A DNA stretch of 64,000 bases from Kryptolebias marmoratus (GCF_001649575.2 NC_051443.1:1125142-1189141), one strand, 5' to 3'; counted from the stretch's first letter, positions 21,648 through 33,939 are shown. Made by a program: numbers and translations. Notes: a model not told the origin generated them from the sequence alone.

Positions 21648-22176
21648 TAAGACTAGGCTTAAAGCTTTCCTTTCTGACAAATCCTATCGTTAGGGTTGTC
21701 TTGGGTTTCTGGAGCTATCCCATAGTTGTGCTCCTTAAGGCTTAAACTGCTGAAGGGAAAAACTGACCACATTTACTCACTCTGCCTTTACTTGTTCTAC
21801 TCTCCATGTTTGTATTTGTAATTGTTTCTATCATTAACATGTGTTTTTCTTTGTCTTTCTTCTCATAGAAACTACACCTTGATCAGTTATTCTGTGTTTG
21901 TCTGTGTCTCTTTCCTGTCCTCTCAAACCCCAGTCCTAAGCCTGGTTCTGCTGGACGTTTCTTCCTGTTAGAAGGGAGTTTTTCCTTTTTACTGTCGCCA
22001 ATGTGCTGCTCGGGATGGGAGATTGCGACGAAGTAAAGATTCAACACAATCTGCTGGCTTCCTTAGACAAATAACTTTTAGTAATTGGCATTTTACAGTG
22101 TTTGCAAATGTTTTTGTACAATGGGTTGAGATAACTTTTCTCGTAAATTAGTACTATATAAATAAACCGAACTAAA
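21648..22176 (+). mobile_element. L2-type LINE 3' end inserted in SINE
   Basis: Contains the conserved fish L2-like 3'UTR words 'CCTGGTTCTGCTGGACG', 'TTTCTTCCTGTTAGAAGGGA', 'GTTTTTCC', 'ACTGTCGCCAA' and ends 'CTATATAAATAAA'. Flanked by TTGTTT (21642-21647 and 22177-22182), consistent with a short target duplication within the SINE. 5'-truncated, no coding capacity. Confidence 0.75.
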
Positions 22177-22182
22177 TTGTTT

Positions 22183-22310
22183 CTGAGGCCCTGTGATGAA
22201 CTTGCAACCTGTCCAGGGTGTACTCTGCCTATTGCACAATGAGTCCAATGAGTGTACCAGTCCCCTGTAATCCTGCAGGAAAAAGCATATTTAAAAAATG
22301 GATATATTGT
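22183..22310 (+). mobile_element. tRNA-derived SINE, 3' half
   Basis: Resumes with 'CCCTGTGATGAACTTGCAAC' and 'CTGTCCAGGGTG' and ends AAAAAATGGATA, a degenerate GATG-type tail. Confidence 0.75.
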
Positions 22311-22314
22311 ATTC

Positions 22315-23025
22315 TTGTAATTATAGTTCTTTGAGAGAAATATTTGAAAAAGTCAGTATCGGTAGGTTGGAGCTGTACTAGAACTGGAAAATGCTCTCAC
22401 CCATAAAACTAGATTTGGTGCATCTCTACCATCAGTTTTGCATTACACATTTTCCTTTTTTTATTTTAGTTATCCAAGTATAAATATTGATATACTTGCC
22501 AGATGAGCCCCAGACAGGAGCTAGTTTTTGCTGCTGCTGCTGTTAGATTTTGCAAGTAAGCACATAAATCTAGGTAAATAACAGTGTATTGACAGTGGTA
22601 TGAAGATCTATAATATTGGATTCAGATGATCATCTTTAAAATATGAGATTGGAGCCATTTTAATATGGTAGCAATTCACTTTGGTCTTGGTTGGGTTGAG
22701 ACTAGCTTTTGGCTCAGTAGTCATGTTGAATGATTAATTGTATTTTATGAGGACTTAATCCTTAGATTGCTCGATTTATTCACCCTTTATCATTTACCAG
22801 AACTCAACAGCTGAAGGCTAAATTCATTCATCACAAGAAATTTTGTATCATTATGTATGAAAGAAAGGAGAGATGATATTTGCCTTTTAAATTTTACTAC
22901 AAAATAAACAAAATGAAAAACAAACAAGATCAACAAACAATTAACATAACAAAAAAACAATCAAAATTTGGGATTAATTTTCTGAGCACAAAGTAATTAT
23001 TATCTGTATCAGGTTTTGCGGAAAT
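22315..23025. other. AT-rich spacer, no feature recognised
   Basis: No coding sequence or repeat termini identified. Confidence 0.45.
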
Positions 23026-23029
23026 AGTC

Positions 23030-23690
23030 AAAGGCGAGCAACTTGGCGACAAACAGACTTGAGAGACAACGAAATAAGGTAAGTGATTTTATTTACAGTG
23101 CAGGACAAGGAACGGGAGATGGAGGGTGAGTATTCGGAGGATCCAACAGGGAGTAATTTCTTTTGGATGGAGAAGTGTTCTGTTCTTACTGGTAAAGGAG
23201 GTGATTTCCACACAGAGGAGGAAGGTGAAGGTAATCAGAGGTGAGTATTTACAGATGGAGGTTTCCAGCGTAGTTGATTCCGGACACGGAGGTGAGTACT
23301 CACAGGTGTACGTTCCACAGGTAGGTCGGGTTCCTGATGGAGGCAGACAGGCACGGCGCGGATCAGATCGTGTGAGAGGTTTGGGGAAGAACTTCTTCGA
23401 TGAAGGCGGCGAGACACACAGATCAGGCAAGCTCCAGGAAGCCAAGGGTTCTGAATGGTTCTGAGGATACACAGAGTACAAAAACACGAGCAAGACTCAT
23501 GAAGCAGAATCTGATAGAGGCCAAGATGCTTTTACCCACGGCAAGCGATGCCTCAGCGTCGGTCTGGTCTTCACCGCAGCATTAAGTACCCGGAGCACTG
23601 ATGATCTTGATCTGCCGCAGCTGAGGACGATTAGTCTGCCAACCAATCAGGAACCGGAAGCAAACTCACAGAATACCACAATCTGAACCT
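23030..23690 (-). mobile_element. LTR-like element with repeated splice-like motifs
   Basis: GC-richer block with - strand AATAAA at about 23090 and the shared 'AAGGTAAGTG.TTTATTTACA' of 11905-12410. The body has irregularly spaced GGTGAGTATT / ACAGGTGAGT / CACAGGTAGG words. The CAGGTT...AACCTG ends at about 23010 and 23686 are weak inverted repeats. Both strands keep open frames of 110-134 codons, but none matches a family. Exact edges and class (LTR versus non-autonomous DNA element) remain open. Confidence 0.5.
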
Positions 23691-23949
23691 GATTTAAATA
23701 GTTACACTCATTTAAGTATGATTAAACAAGATACAACTCTAAAGCAGGAATTAATCCTTTAATGAGCTGAAAAAGGACTTTGATTATAAGTTTGTCTAAA
23801 GCAGAAGGATCTTTGAACAGGATGTTTGATTAAAATCTGTTTAGGTTTATATGTGAAAGGTCAATTTTGACTACTATGATCATTTGTTTGCCTTAGAATT
23901 TGGATTAGAAGGTCATTAATGATCCTGACATATTGTTAGAAAAATCAGT

Positions 23950-24045
23950 AAGCATTAGGTAGGTAGGTAGGTAGGTACATTTATTTATATAGCACTTTTC
24001 AGCACGAGGCGACTCAAAGTGCTTTCTCTCCCATTAGAATGGGAA
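23950..24045 (-). mobile_element. L2-type LINE 3' tail with (GTAG)n
   Basis: GGTAGGTAGGTAGGTAGGTA followed by 'CATTTATTTATATAGCAC' and 'GACTCAAAGTGCTTT', the reverse of the AAAGTGC...CTATATAAATAAATG 3' end conserved in fish L2-like LINEs. Confidence 0.55.
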
Positions 24046-24682
24046 AGAACATTGTTTTATCAACTTGCAATAGCTTCAAATTTATTGCAAGTTTTTTTTA
24101 TTAGAACCTTATCAAAGATTTGGGTTCTGCGCTGCATCATCAACAATTATATCAGTAGTTAACTTTCTTCATGTCTATGATTTATTTATAATTGGTGCTG
24201 TCCTACAGAAAACAAGACATTTTTATTGATAACTTGGTGCAGCTCTTAGCTGGGTTTATCCAACAATTGCAAACCACCTCCACAGCTTTGAGAATATTAA
24301 CTGTTTTCTTTGTATACATTTCTACACCTTCATTAATTTCCTGTTATGCAATTATTTTGTCAGAAATATGAAGAAATTTCTATATGTAATAATGAGCTGT
24401 TAAATGTTTGAATGCTATTTTTATATAATTTATATTTTGCATATTTATCTGAATAAATGGGTAATATTTAGCATAAATATTGTTTCTTATGTCTAAAGTT
24501 TAATTAAATGTTTAAGCAAACTAGTTATAGATTTATTAATTATACCTTATTTATTGTTTTGAATTTAAACATATCTAAAAGATAAAAACAAGTCAAAATG
24601 TAAGATTCATAGTCACTCGCTGAGACAGGTGACAGGTGAATGTTTGGGCACAGGGACGATAATGGACCAGAGCAAGCTGAAG

Positions 24683-24800
24683 GGATAAAAACCTGCAGAA
24701 ACATCCTGCCAGCTGGTCAGCCCATACTTCCAGGGTTCTGCCCGACACTCTGTGTGCTCCTCCAGCTTTGTTGGTGTTGATCCTCCTCAGAGTGGAACTT
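24683..24800 (+). promoter_or_regulatory. possible TATA-type promoter, weak
   Basis: GGGATAAAAACCTG at about 24681 is followed by 110 bp of GC-richer sequence and then AT-rich DNA. No downstream ATG frame or splice site supports a gene, so this is only a candidate. Confidence 0.15.
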
Positions 24801-25394
24801 ACTTGATTTACCTAATTTATTTAACTTTACTGAAATATAAACATGATTAAAATGAGACTGTTTGAAAAATTTCAAGCTAAAACATTGGTTGATATTTAAC
24901 TATTTTATTTCAGTGGGATTTAGTTGTTACATTTAGGTCATTTTAACTGAAACATATTGGTTATAATCTACCAAAATAAAATAGGTGCAAATTGTTATGC
25001 TGTTTTTATTCAGATTTAAAATATTTATTTTTATAGTGAAATGTTTCTTCATATAAAATGCAGCTCTGTTCCCTCTGACTGTGGCAGCAGGGATGGACTC
25101 TGAACTTTCTCAAACAAACCCAGCACAGCAAATTCTCATTCAGCAGAAACTGACTTCAGATCAGTGCCTTGGGCAGTCTGGCCCTCTCCAAGTCCCTTGA
25201 CACCCCACTCTCCTCCCTCCATCTCCTTATCCCCCTTTTTATCCCATCCTCTGGCTCCACACCCAGCCCTCTCTCTGTGGGGCCAAGTGGGCAGACGGTG
25301 GCCCAGGTCTGCAGTAATTTTCCTCCTGACTGGTTTTAATGTAAAGGGTAATGTGAGAAGAGACAGGCACACACTTTGTGAGCGTATATATTCT

Positions 25395-25815
25395 TTCACA
25401 CACACACACATGCACATGGACGGCTGTGTTCCACAGCATCCAGCAGTCCATTACCAAGAGGCTCTACATCCTCTTTATTTATTTCTTCTTTGCTCCCTCT
25501 GTTTACTCTCAAGAGTATTTTCCTCAATTCTGCTTTTTATCACTCCATCTTCTCAGCTGCGTATCTCCAACAGAGTGAGACAAACACACACACATAAAAA
25601 CACAAACCCACACACACACACAAACCTAAAAACACAAACGTAAACCGAAAAACAAACACAAAGAAAAACCTAACACAAACACAAACCTAAACACACAAAA
25701 AACTAAAACAAACAGACCTAAACAGACACACATAAACCTAAAACACACAAACCTAAACACACACAAATCTAAACCTAAAAACAAACCTAAACACACACAA
25801 ACACAAAACCGTTTA
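25395..25815. repeat. (CA)n and degenerate ACAAACCTAAAC tandem tract
   Basis: CA dinucleotides at 25397-25410 and 25584-25622, then about 190 bases (25620-25812) made almost only of A and C with repeated CCTAAA units. G and T are nearly absent from the + strand. Confidence 0.8.
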
Positions 25816-26239
25816 ATCAGCATTCACTACTGACCTAAACCAACCAGCAGCTTCACCTGTCACTGATGTATCTACATCTAGGAGGTGTAGAGTCACTGCA
25901 TCAGAAGCCTAGAAGCAGCTCAGTGAGGACGCAGAGGGCTTTTTACAGCCATGTGTCTCCAGGAAGCCCCGAGCAGCCTACAATGTTGCCTCTTTGAGGC
26001 TTTCAGATAAGAAACCAGGAGGAAGACCGTCTAAAATCTAATGTTAGCTCAGCTCATGAGATTTTACTGTACACTGACTGAGAACCAAAAGATCTAAATT
26101 GAGAGATGGCATACAAGGATGTAAAAAAAAGTTAAAGGTAAATGTTGAGGCCAAACTTCATTAAAATAAATAAATAAATAAGGTGCAGTAACGGTTACAG
26201 ATTACATTTTATTATATACCTAAAAATAAAAGACAAAAA

Positions 26240-26452
26240 GCAAAATGTCACTTGATAATGCTGGTCTGCAGCCAGAAGCCTCCTGGTCCAGAAGTGGTAT
26301 AGTCCCTAGAATTAAAAAAGGAAGCTTGAGTCTCCTAAAAAATCATAGAGGAATTAGTCTGACTTCATATGCAGCTAAACTAGACAACAAAATGCTACTG
26401 AAAAGAGTGCAAGTACACATTGATCCATTACTGAGGAACAATCTAAATGGGG
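26240..26452 (+). mobile_element. non-LTR LINE (RTE-like), N-terminal RT part
   Basis: Frame from 26245 includes GIVPRIKKGSLSLLKNHRGI (RT motif region with the N-x-R-G-I-S signature) and DNKMLLKRVQVHIDPLLR. It breaks off at 26452 and resumes at 28099. Confidence 0.8.
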
Positions 26453-27789
26453 TAGCACTTTATAATAACTATACCTTATTTAGCCTTATTTATTAATTAA
26501 TAAATGATTAGTTAACCTTGAAAACATCAATAATTAAGGATGATTCATATTTAATATTCTATAAATTAACATAGTGGTTAGAGAATGTTTGCATTAACTA
26601 TATACTTATCCTACAGTGCATTAATAATTAAGGCAGTTGCTAGTAGCTAGTTAAGTCTTATAAGCCATCTAAAGTGAAGACTATTAATGCTTTATTAAGT
26701 ATTTGTTAATGTAGACAAAACAAGTTTCTTTCACCTGTGGAGATCAGACCAAAATCAACACAATCATGTTCCAATACTTTCAACAATCGATGGGACCATC
26801 GACTGTGTTGTTGTCGTGTTTTTGCAACTGTTGTCTGTATGAGGAGAAACTTGTGTGCTAAATATGCTGAAGGCCAGTCAAAAAGTTCTGCAGACTCGCA
26901 CTAGCAACAACAAATCATAAAAGGTTTTTTTTTTTTTAAAAACTGTGTTTGAGTCCTACTTTTGATTTCCTGCTTGTTGCACCGTCCACTGTCTTTCTGT
27001 GGTTCCATCTCCTCACTGGCAGCAGATTTGTTGTTGCTTATTCAAGTCTGCAGAACTTTTCGACTGGTCTTAGGCATATTTAGCACACAAGTTTCTCCTC
27101 ATACAGGCAACTTAAAGATTGTAAGGCTTCTGGAAAACTGCTTCCTTTCTAAGTAAAGTTATGGAACATGATTATGTTGATTAAAGCAAGTGTTTAGCAT
27201 TTTAGAGATTTGTTTTTAATCTACACTGATACCTTTCTTTTGTTTAAAAATATTTTGCTCTATTTGAAGTACACAACTTCAAAGTTTTGAAAGTCAAAAA
27301 TGTCAATACATAACTAAATGTGTTGTATTCCATGTTTCCTGGCTTGATTTTGGTCTGATTTCAACAGGTGAAAAGGAACTTGTGGGCCTTCAGAGTTTTG
27401 TCTACATTAACAAAGACTTAATAAACTTAATAAAGCATAAGGGTTTACAAAAAGACTTAACTAGCTGCTAGCAACTGCTTTAATTATTAATGCACTGCAG
27501 GATAAGTATATAGTTAATACAAACATTCTCTACCCATTAATACATGTCAAACACATGATGTGAAAGTACATTAATATGACCATTTACAAACATATACACA
27601 GTATATAGAATAGTTAATTCATGAGTTATTAAGCATGAATAAACATTGAGTATGTTGGCTTTGGAAGTAATTAGCCTATATGGGTAAAGCATGACTAAAT
27701 GTGTTAATTTATAGCCTATTGAGTGTAAATCATCCTTAATTAATTATGTTTTTAAGTTTATTAATCATTAAGAGTTTTAAAAGTGAACA
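26452..27789. mobile_element. snap-back DNA element with long imperfect inverted arms
   Basis: The outer ends GTAGCACTTTATAA and ..TTTTAAAAGTGAAC are inverted. So are inner blocks: ATTAAGGATGATT near 26540 against AATCATCCTTAAT near 27728; 26727-26755 against 27352-27380; and 26829-26917 against 27024-27111 (about 88 bp, over 85% complementary by eye). The right arm has an extra about 170 bp (27182-27350). No coding capacity. It splits a LINE. No target duplication was found because the right flank has been replaced by an L2 fragment. Confidence 0.7.
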
Positions 27790-27794
27790 ATTAA

Positions 27795-28098
27795 AGTTTA
27801 AAATAAATTCTAAAATGGACTGGAAGGTAATGGAGAGAAAATAAAATGAGGGTGATGTGGTCACATCTGGGCTGCAGCGTTTTGTGTAAGCTGAAGGCGT
27901 CTGATGAAGGATTGAGAGATTCCAACATATAAAGCATTGCAGAAGTCAAGCCCATAGCTGATAAAAACAAGAATGGCCTTTTCCAAGTCAGGCCAATTTA
28001 AAAAGGGCTTAACTTTGGTTAAAAGATGTAACTGATAAAAGCTGGCCTTGACTACTAAAGCTATATGTTTATCAAACTTGAAATTCTTGTCGAATCAA
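27795..28098 (-). mobile_element. L2/Rex1-like LINE RT fragment
   Basis: The - strand frame reads FKFDKHIALVVKASFYQLHL, then KPFLNWPDLEKAILVFI and RRLQLTQNAAA, the C-terminal part of L2-type reverse transcriptases. Lies between the snap-back element and the resumed LINE. Confidence 0.75.
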
Positions 28099-29165
28099 TT
28101 GTCAGAGAACCTACCAGCTGTTCTTATATTTGTGGACTTCAAGAAAGCCTTTGATTCAGCTGACAGAGAAAAAACTATGAGCCTATGGCATTCCTAAAAA
28201 AGACTCCAGGTCATAAGCACCATGTATAACAACACATTTGCCAAAGTGTTGCCTGCTAATGGTGAAACAGTTTTTTTTTTTTTAGTCCTAGCAGGAATGT
28301 TGCAGGGAGACACACTTGCACCATATCTTTTTATCATAGTGGTGTATTATGTAATGAGGTGTACCCTACAAGATCATGAACATCTTGGCTTTACACTCAA
28401 CAAATCCCCTGCCAGGAGACAATACTGTCCAGAGAACTTCATCACTGACACTGATTTTGCAGATGACCTCTGTCTGCTGTCAAACACAATGTCTGATGCA
28501 CAAATCTTTTTACCTTTCCTGGAAGTGGCAGCTCAAGAAGCTGGACTACAAATGAATGCTAACAAGATGTAAGTAATGGTGTACAATACTTCTGGGAAAC
28601 TGAGTGCACTCACAGGAGACCCAATTAAACAGGTAAATGATTACAGATATCTCGGAGCATGGCTATCCTCCACTGGGAAGGAACTGAGCATCAGAATAGC
28701 CCAGGTTTGGTCATCAATTGTCAAACTTAATAAAATCTGGTGATTTTCACTCCCAAAGAGACTAAAAATAAAGTTCTTTAAGGTAATAGTTGAAAGTGGT
28801 CGAGTCAGAAACATGGTCACCTACTAAAACAGTAAAATAGATAAAATGGGTGTTTTACTCATCTTTGACATGTCCTCAATGTCAAATGGCAGGAAAAAGT
28901 GACAAATAAGGACCTGTACAGAGACCCACCACCAGTATCAGAAGTGGTCAGAATCAGACAGCTCCATTTTGCTGGTCAGAGCCAAGAAGGAATGTGTAAA
29001 TTATGTTTAATTTTGGGAACCAACACAAGGTGATGGAGTAATAGGTCGACCAGCAACATCCTACATCTACAGGCTGATGGCAGGACTCTCCATTTCTGAA
29101 ATGAAATTGACCACGATGGACAGGCGCTTAATGCAAGACATTGTGGTGATTGAAGAAATTTGACT
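28099..29165 (+). mobile_element. non-LTR LINE (RTE-like), RT core and C-terminus
   Basis: Resumes with AVLIFVDFKKAFDSADREK (motif A), then GMLQGDTLAPYLFIIV, then the catalytic FADDLCLLS (about 28455), then VNDYRYLGAWLSST. Later pieces include IRQLHFAGHSQ and GRPATSYIY. Stops and frameshifts disrupt it. The order is that of RTE-like elements widespread in aquatic animals, distinct from the (GATG)n Rex3-like family elsewhere in this window. Confidence 0.85.
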
Positions 29166-29169
29166 AACT

Positions 29170-31330
29170 AACTAAAAAGTCCTCTGGAAGACCCTCTCTG
29201 TATGTGTTCTGGGATTTTATAACTTCCTGTTATGACTATGCAAAAAATATTAACTTAAAGAGACACAAAGGCATACAGTATACTCAGACTCTTTTCTTCC
29301 CCAAGGCTGCTTTACCTCCAGTCCATGTCGCTCATTGGCTGGTTTTGCTGTATCCCAGGATCTACAATCCCCCCTCCCTTGAAGGAAAGGTCCATCTGTG
29401 TGAGGGAGGACTCCTGATCCACCTGCTGACCCACGTAGGGGTGATACATGCTTCACATTCAGGGTACGTTGATCACATTTTGCAGTCTCAGCAGGTTGGC
29501 TTGAGGTTAGTCTGTGGGCTCTGGATCAGTTTAAGGTTCCAGATGAGGCACGAGCCCCATAACAATGATACCCCACAGTTTCAGGACGGCATCTCATCAA
29601 ATCCAGGTTTCCACCGTTGCATTTCTCAACTAAACCTAAACACACACAAAACTGTGATGTTCAAAACTATTTTGAAGCTTATAGCACACAGAAAAATATT
29701 TTTAGGATTCCTATATTTGTAGACTTTTTTCTCTTTTGTACAAATACAAAACAATTACAACCACAGATTATTTACTACGAGTGCACAAATCATATTCTCT
29801 TAATCATGAATCAAGGAAGTCTTACTCACACACATTTGTTCCAATTAAATCATTAAATTATGGTGCAAAATACATCCATGTACGCTGATAAAAAACATTC
29901 ACAAACACAACACAGCTAACACACAGCTTGTTCATTCCAGGTACACAAAACCTTTCCTACAAATCATAAAATGAAAAACATCTGCATTCTTATTTTTACT
30001 CTAATTTCTCTAGTTAATGTGGGGTGAAATAAACTCACAGACCTGTATCAGCTTCTTCCCAAAACACGTTTTTTTATGATTTTCTTCCCTACAGGAACAC
30101 AAGTTAGTAAACACCACTGCATGAATCAGTTGATACAGGTCACATACTCTTTGTTACAAGTCACAGCTCGGTTTCAGCGCGCTCGCACTTTGCACCAAAT
30201 ATCTAAGGAGCAGGTGAGGCAGAAAGATCTGTGTCTGCAGAGAAAAGCGATTTGTGTAGCCGCAGAGCGGGGGAGAAACCTGTTCAGAAGGAACTCCTGA
30301 TCAGTGAACAGAGGTTTCATGATCATGTGACGTCCGTTCCACATCACCTGTATTTCTACTGATAGCTCGAGCTTTTCAAACCACCAAATACATTTTTAAC
30401 TGTGAAACACATTTTATTTCTATTTTACAAGTTTCTATTTTAAATTCTAGCCTGCCTATGGATGATGACAATAATGACAGATAATGCCATTTCCTTAATG
30501 GAAAAGGTTAGTATCATAGTAGAATCAATGATTTTCTCTTGTATTCATAATTTTAAGATACCAGAATGAATTTACAGTCTGCCTTCAACTGGATTCCCTT
30601 TTTATAATGCAAGGAGTTCCATCATCAAGTATTTTATCCCGAAAATCTTCAATCTTCACCAATCAATATGAGGTTTCTTTGTTCACAGAATTCTGTTGCA
30701 ATGCAAACGTTCTCTAACACAGAGAAAAAACAGCCAAACATTGTTATTTGATCAATCTAATAGTGGCTAATAAAGAAAATATCACAGGAAAGCATTTTAC
30801 TTTTCTTTTTTTTATGTAATCTTATTGGATAGCTTATACAAAAACTTTTTCATAACTGAGCCTCACAGACCAATATAACCAAATACCATGACAACAATCA
30901 AACATGTGCAGCTAAATGAAGATGATATATTTAAAACACAAAGACGGTGGCCAGATTCTATGGTAATTTAATAGAAATGTATTACTTTAATAGAAGAAAT
31001 CTGTTTTTACTTTAAAATACACAATCATACATTTCCTGTTTTTAGTAAAAACTTTGTGACTGAGTGATTTTTAAGTATTTTAATGCATAACAGCAGATGT
31101 ACTGTGCTTGTTCTGTATCTGTTGGACAGTGTTGGAGCACATGTCCTGAATGTCATCATCTCAAAGGGAGAATTAACAGAAAATGTTTCCTATGAACAAA
31201 TTTACTTTCAGATTTTCCAGAGTCCACAACTGTCTGTGGTGGAAAGGAGACAGAAGAAAGTCTTAATTAATCATATAGAATGTCAGAACTGTATGATGGA
31301 CATGAATCACATGACTTTGTCTTGTCTCAA
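29170..31330. other. spacer; one GC-richer block and one exon-like segment
   Basis: 29290-29610 is a GC-richer block with open frames on both strands (172 codons +, 45 codons - from an internal ATG). 30095-30212 is bounded by a good acceptor (TTTTCTTCCCTACAG) and a GTGAGG donor and stays open. Neither matches a family I know. The remainder is AT-rich. Confidence 0.35.
29304..29447 (-). CDS. possible unidentified C-terminal coding end (weak)
   Basis: A - strand frame opens at ATG 29450-29448 and ends in TAA after 45 residues including QMDLSFKGGGIVDP and a terminal PMSDMDWR. A stop lies two codons upstream of the ATG. No strong acceptor precedes it. The longer + strand frame over the same bases competes. 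It could be a repeat-derived or chance frame; I do not recognise it. Confidence 0.15.
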
Positions 31331-31331
31331 A

Positions 31332-31707
31332 ACCGTATTTTCCAGACTGTAAGGCACTTAAAAGCCTTCAATTTTCTCAAAAAGGAGAAAATATATGTAA
31401 GAAGTCGTAATGTTTTAGTACAACTTTGGTAAACTACAAAGCTGCACCACTTGCAGCATGAAGGCTCAGTTATAGTCGTTCTTTGTAGTGTCGTTCAGCG
31501 CTCCACGGATGGACCTGAGCGAGCTGTAGGCATTTATACTTGACACTTACATTGGTGCAGTATTCTCCAAAAAGACAGGGCTGTTTTGTTTCCCTTAATG
31601 CGCCTGATAGTCCGGTGCGCCTTATACATGACAAAAGTTTGAAAATGGACCATCCCTTGACAGTGCGCCTTATAATCCAGTGCACCATATAGTGTGGAAA
31701 ATATGGT
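31332..31707. mobile_element. non-autonomous DNA transposon (TIR MITE)
   Basis: Ends ACCGTATTTTCCAGACT and, inverted, ACCATATTTTCCACACT. Internal 'TAATGCGCCTGATAGTCC', 'GGTGCGCCTTATACATGACA' and 'CAGTGCGCCTTATAATCCAG' repeats are a familiar fish MITE. No coding capacity. Confidence 0.75.
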
Positions 31708-33938
31708 ACTTTGACATAAAACCTATAATTGCCACACATTTGTTTTTGTTTTTTTTATATCATCAACAAGTTTAAAATTTATTGCACTTGAATGCACCAG
31801 CATCATTTAGTTTCAAACAATTATATTTTAACTATAACCCTGAATTATTTTAATCAGGCTTATTTTATGATTAATGCTAACATTGCAAAAGTATATTTTC
31901 CATCATGCATATTCTTACATTTATAGTCACTAACACAATGCATGTATAGTCTTGAACATATGTGATCATTATGTGAAATCCTCTGTTCAAATTCTTTCTC
32001 AGCTCAGCTGTTCAAATGAGGCTTTAATAGCATCAGCGACGTTCTGATGCAGTTAATGTGTTGGTCGGTTCGAAGTAAAAGAGGCATCTTCTTCTGTCTG
32101 GTTGCATTTTTGCTATTTTACTTGAAGTATCCGGAACATTGTGTCCCAGCAGAAACACAACAAGGATTAATATTAATATTATGAATGAATTAAAAAACAT
32201 AATATTTCAGGTTTAAAAGTGCAGCTGTAGTCAAATGTTTTGGCTGCGACTTAATGAGTTCAACATATTTTGCAGCTTCATTTTTTCTGATAATTCCCAT
32301 TATTTTTAGATTATTATACAGAATGATCAGATAATTCACTGCAAAGGGCTTTATTAGCTTGAAAAGCATATCTTATAATAAAAAATACTATATTTGAACA
32401 CTTGGACTAAATGGTCAGCTAACCTAATTTCAGTATATTTATTATAAACAGGTGAAGCTGTGCAAGAATCCAGCTGATATCACTATCAACAAACTGATCA
32501 CTATAAAAGAGAAAGAAATTCCTGTCCTCTTGTGTTAGTGATGCCACCCTTCCTGCAGCCATCATGCTTTTACATGGATTCTCGTGCAGGAAAATGCTGT
32601 TGAGAAGATTGCAACTGAAAGTACTTCTTTGCGAGAGGTTCAGTTCCAGTGATGAAGGCTTCAGGATGTCCAAGGGTGTCCAGCAGCATTGCAGACTCTC
32701 CTGAGGAGCGAGTTACAGAGTGTGAGAGCATCTGCATCACAGAGTGTGTGTGTGGCGGGTTGCTTAGCCAAAGAAGGGGGCTTACTCACAGTTCTTCCCA
32801 AGAATGCAGCCATGAATGAGTAGTGGTACTAAACTATTCTCCACAAGCAACCTCTTCCAACAATCGAGACTCAGTTTTTCCTACCTTGACAGAACACCAA
32901 GTCATAAGGCAACAAAGATGGAGCCATTCATAAGACAAACAGGAGCATTGTAAGGCAGCAGTACGCTCTTTTTTGTTTTTATTTATTCTTCCTTTACTGT
33001 GGAGCTGACTGGACATCATGCGATCATGAAATGTCAGTTTATTGATCCGAACAGACACCAGTGTGACACTAATGAGCACGTGATCATAAAACCTCGGTTC
33101 CATGTGAGCAGGTCTGTCTCTGAGATGTGTGTTGAAACCGAGCTGCGACTTGGAACACACACTATGTGACAAACACACACATAACAGATGTGAACATTTA
33201 CAACATCTACAAGTCCAAAACTAATCTGTCTTATGCTTACACACACACGCAATCACTTGTACTAACACTAAAAATCTCTACACAGACCCCAGTAACCCCT
33301 AGCCACACACACACACTTGTGCTCTGGTAAACCTCCACCAAACGCCCCTGGTAACCTTCACCTTCTTTTCACCCAGTAGCATCTGGTTATCAGTCTCACA
33401 CATGCGTGTGCATCCCTGTACATCGTGCAACCACACACACATATGAGTTTGCACACATGCACACACACACAACCATCCCATTAACATCAGCGCTTTCGTA
33501 ATGGATGTGTTTGTGGTGCTGCTGTGGGAGAAAGAAGAGAGTTGAAGTAGCTATTATAAATCACTTGCTTGTTCCCCCTCCCCCTGTCTCACACACACAC
33601 AAAAAACATCTATTGGTATCACGACATGGGGCTCCCACTGACTCTGCAACAAACACACACTCTGCTTTTCTCTCACATACATACAGCCACCCCCTCCCTC
33701 TCACTGCCTCAGGTGGGTAAATCCTATTACTCTATGAAGAGGAGGACCGCATCATTAATTACACTCATCAACACACACAAACATGCATGTAGTAAACTTT
33801 AACGCCTTACACTGATCACAGCTATTCAAACTGACACAAAACTTCAAAATGAGTTGTATCACCCAGCAAGATTTCTGTAGATTTCTCTTTCAGCTGCATC
33901 TTGACAGGTGACATTAGAGCAGAGGCGCTTTATCTGAT

Positions 33939-33939
33939 G

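Larger units (their letters stand above)
23695..26235. other. spacer with LINE tail, possible promoter and AC-rich tract
   Basis: Mostly AT-rich unique sequence. 25080-25370 is a GC-richer, non-repetitive block without a convincing frame and is a candidate conserved element. Sub-features are listed separately. Confidence 0.4.

Noticed and set aside
25164..25643. 159-codon + strand frame
   Set aside because: Driven by CT-rich and CA-repeat sequence. The His-Thr repeats are microsatellite translation.
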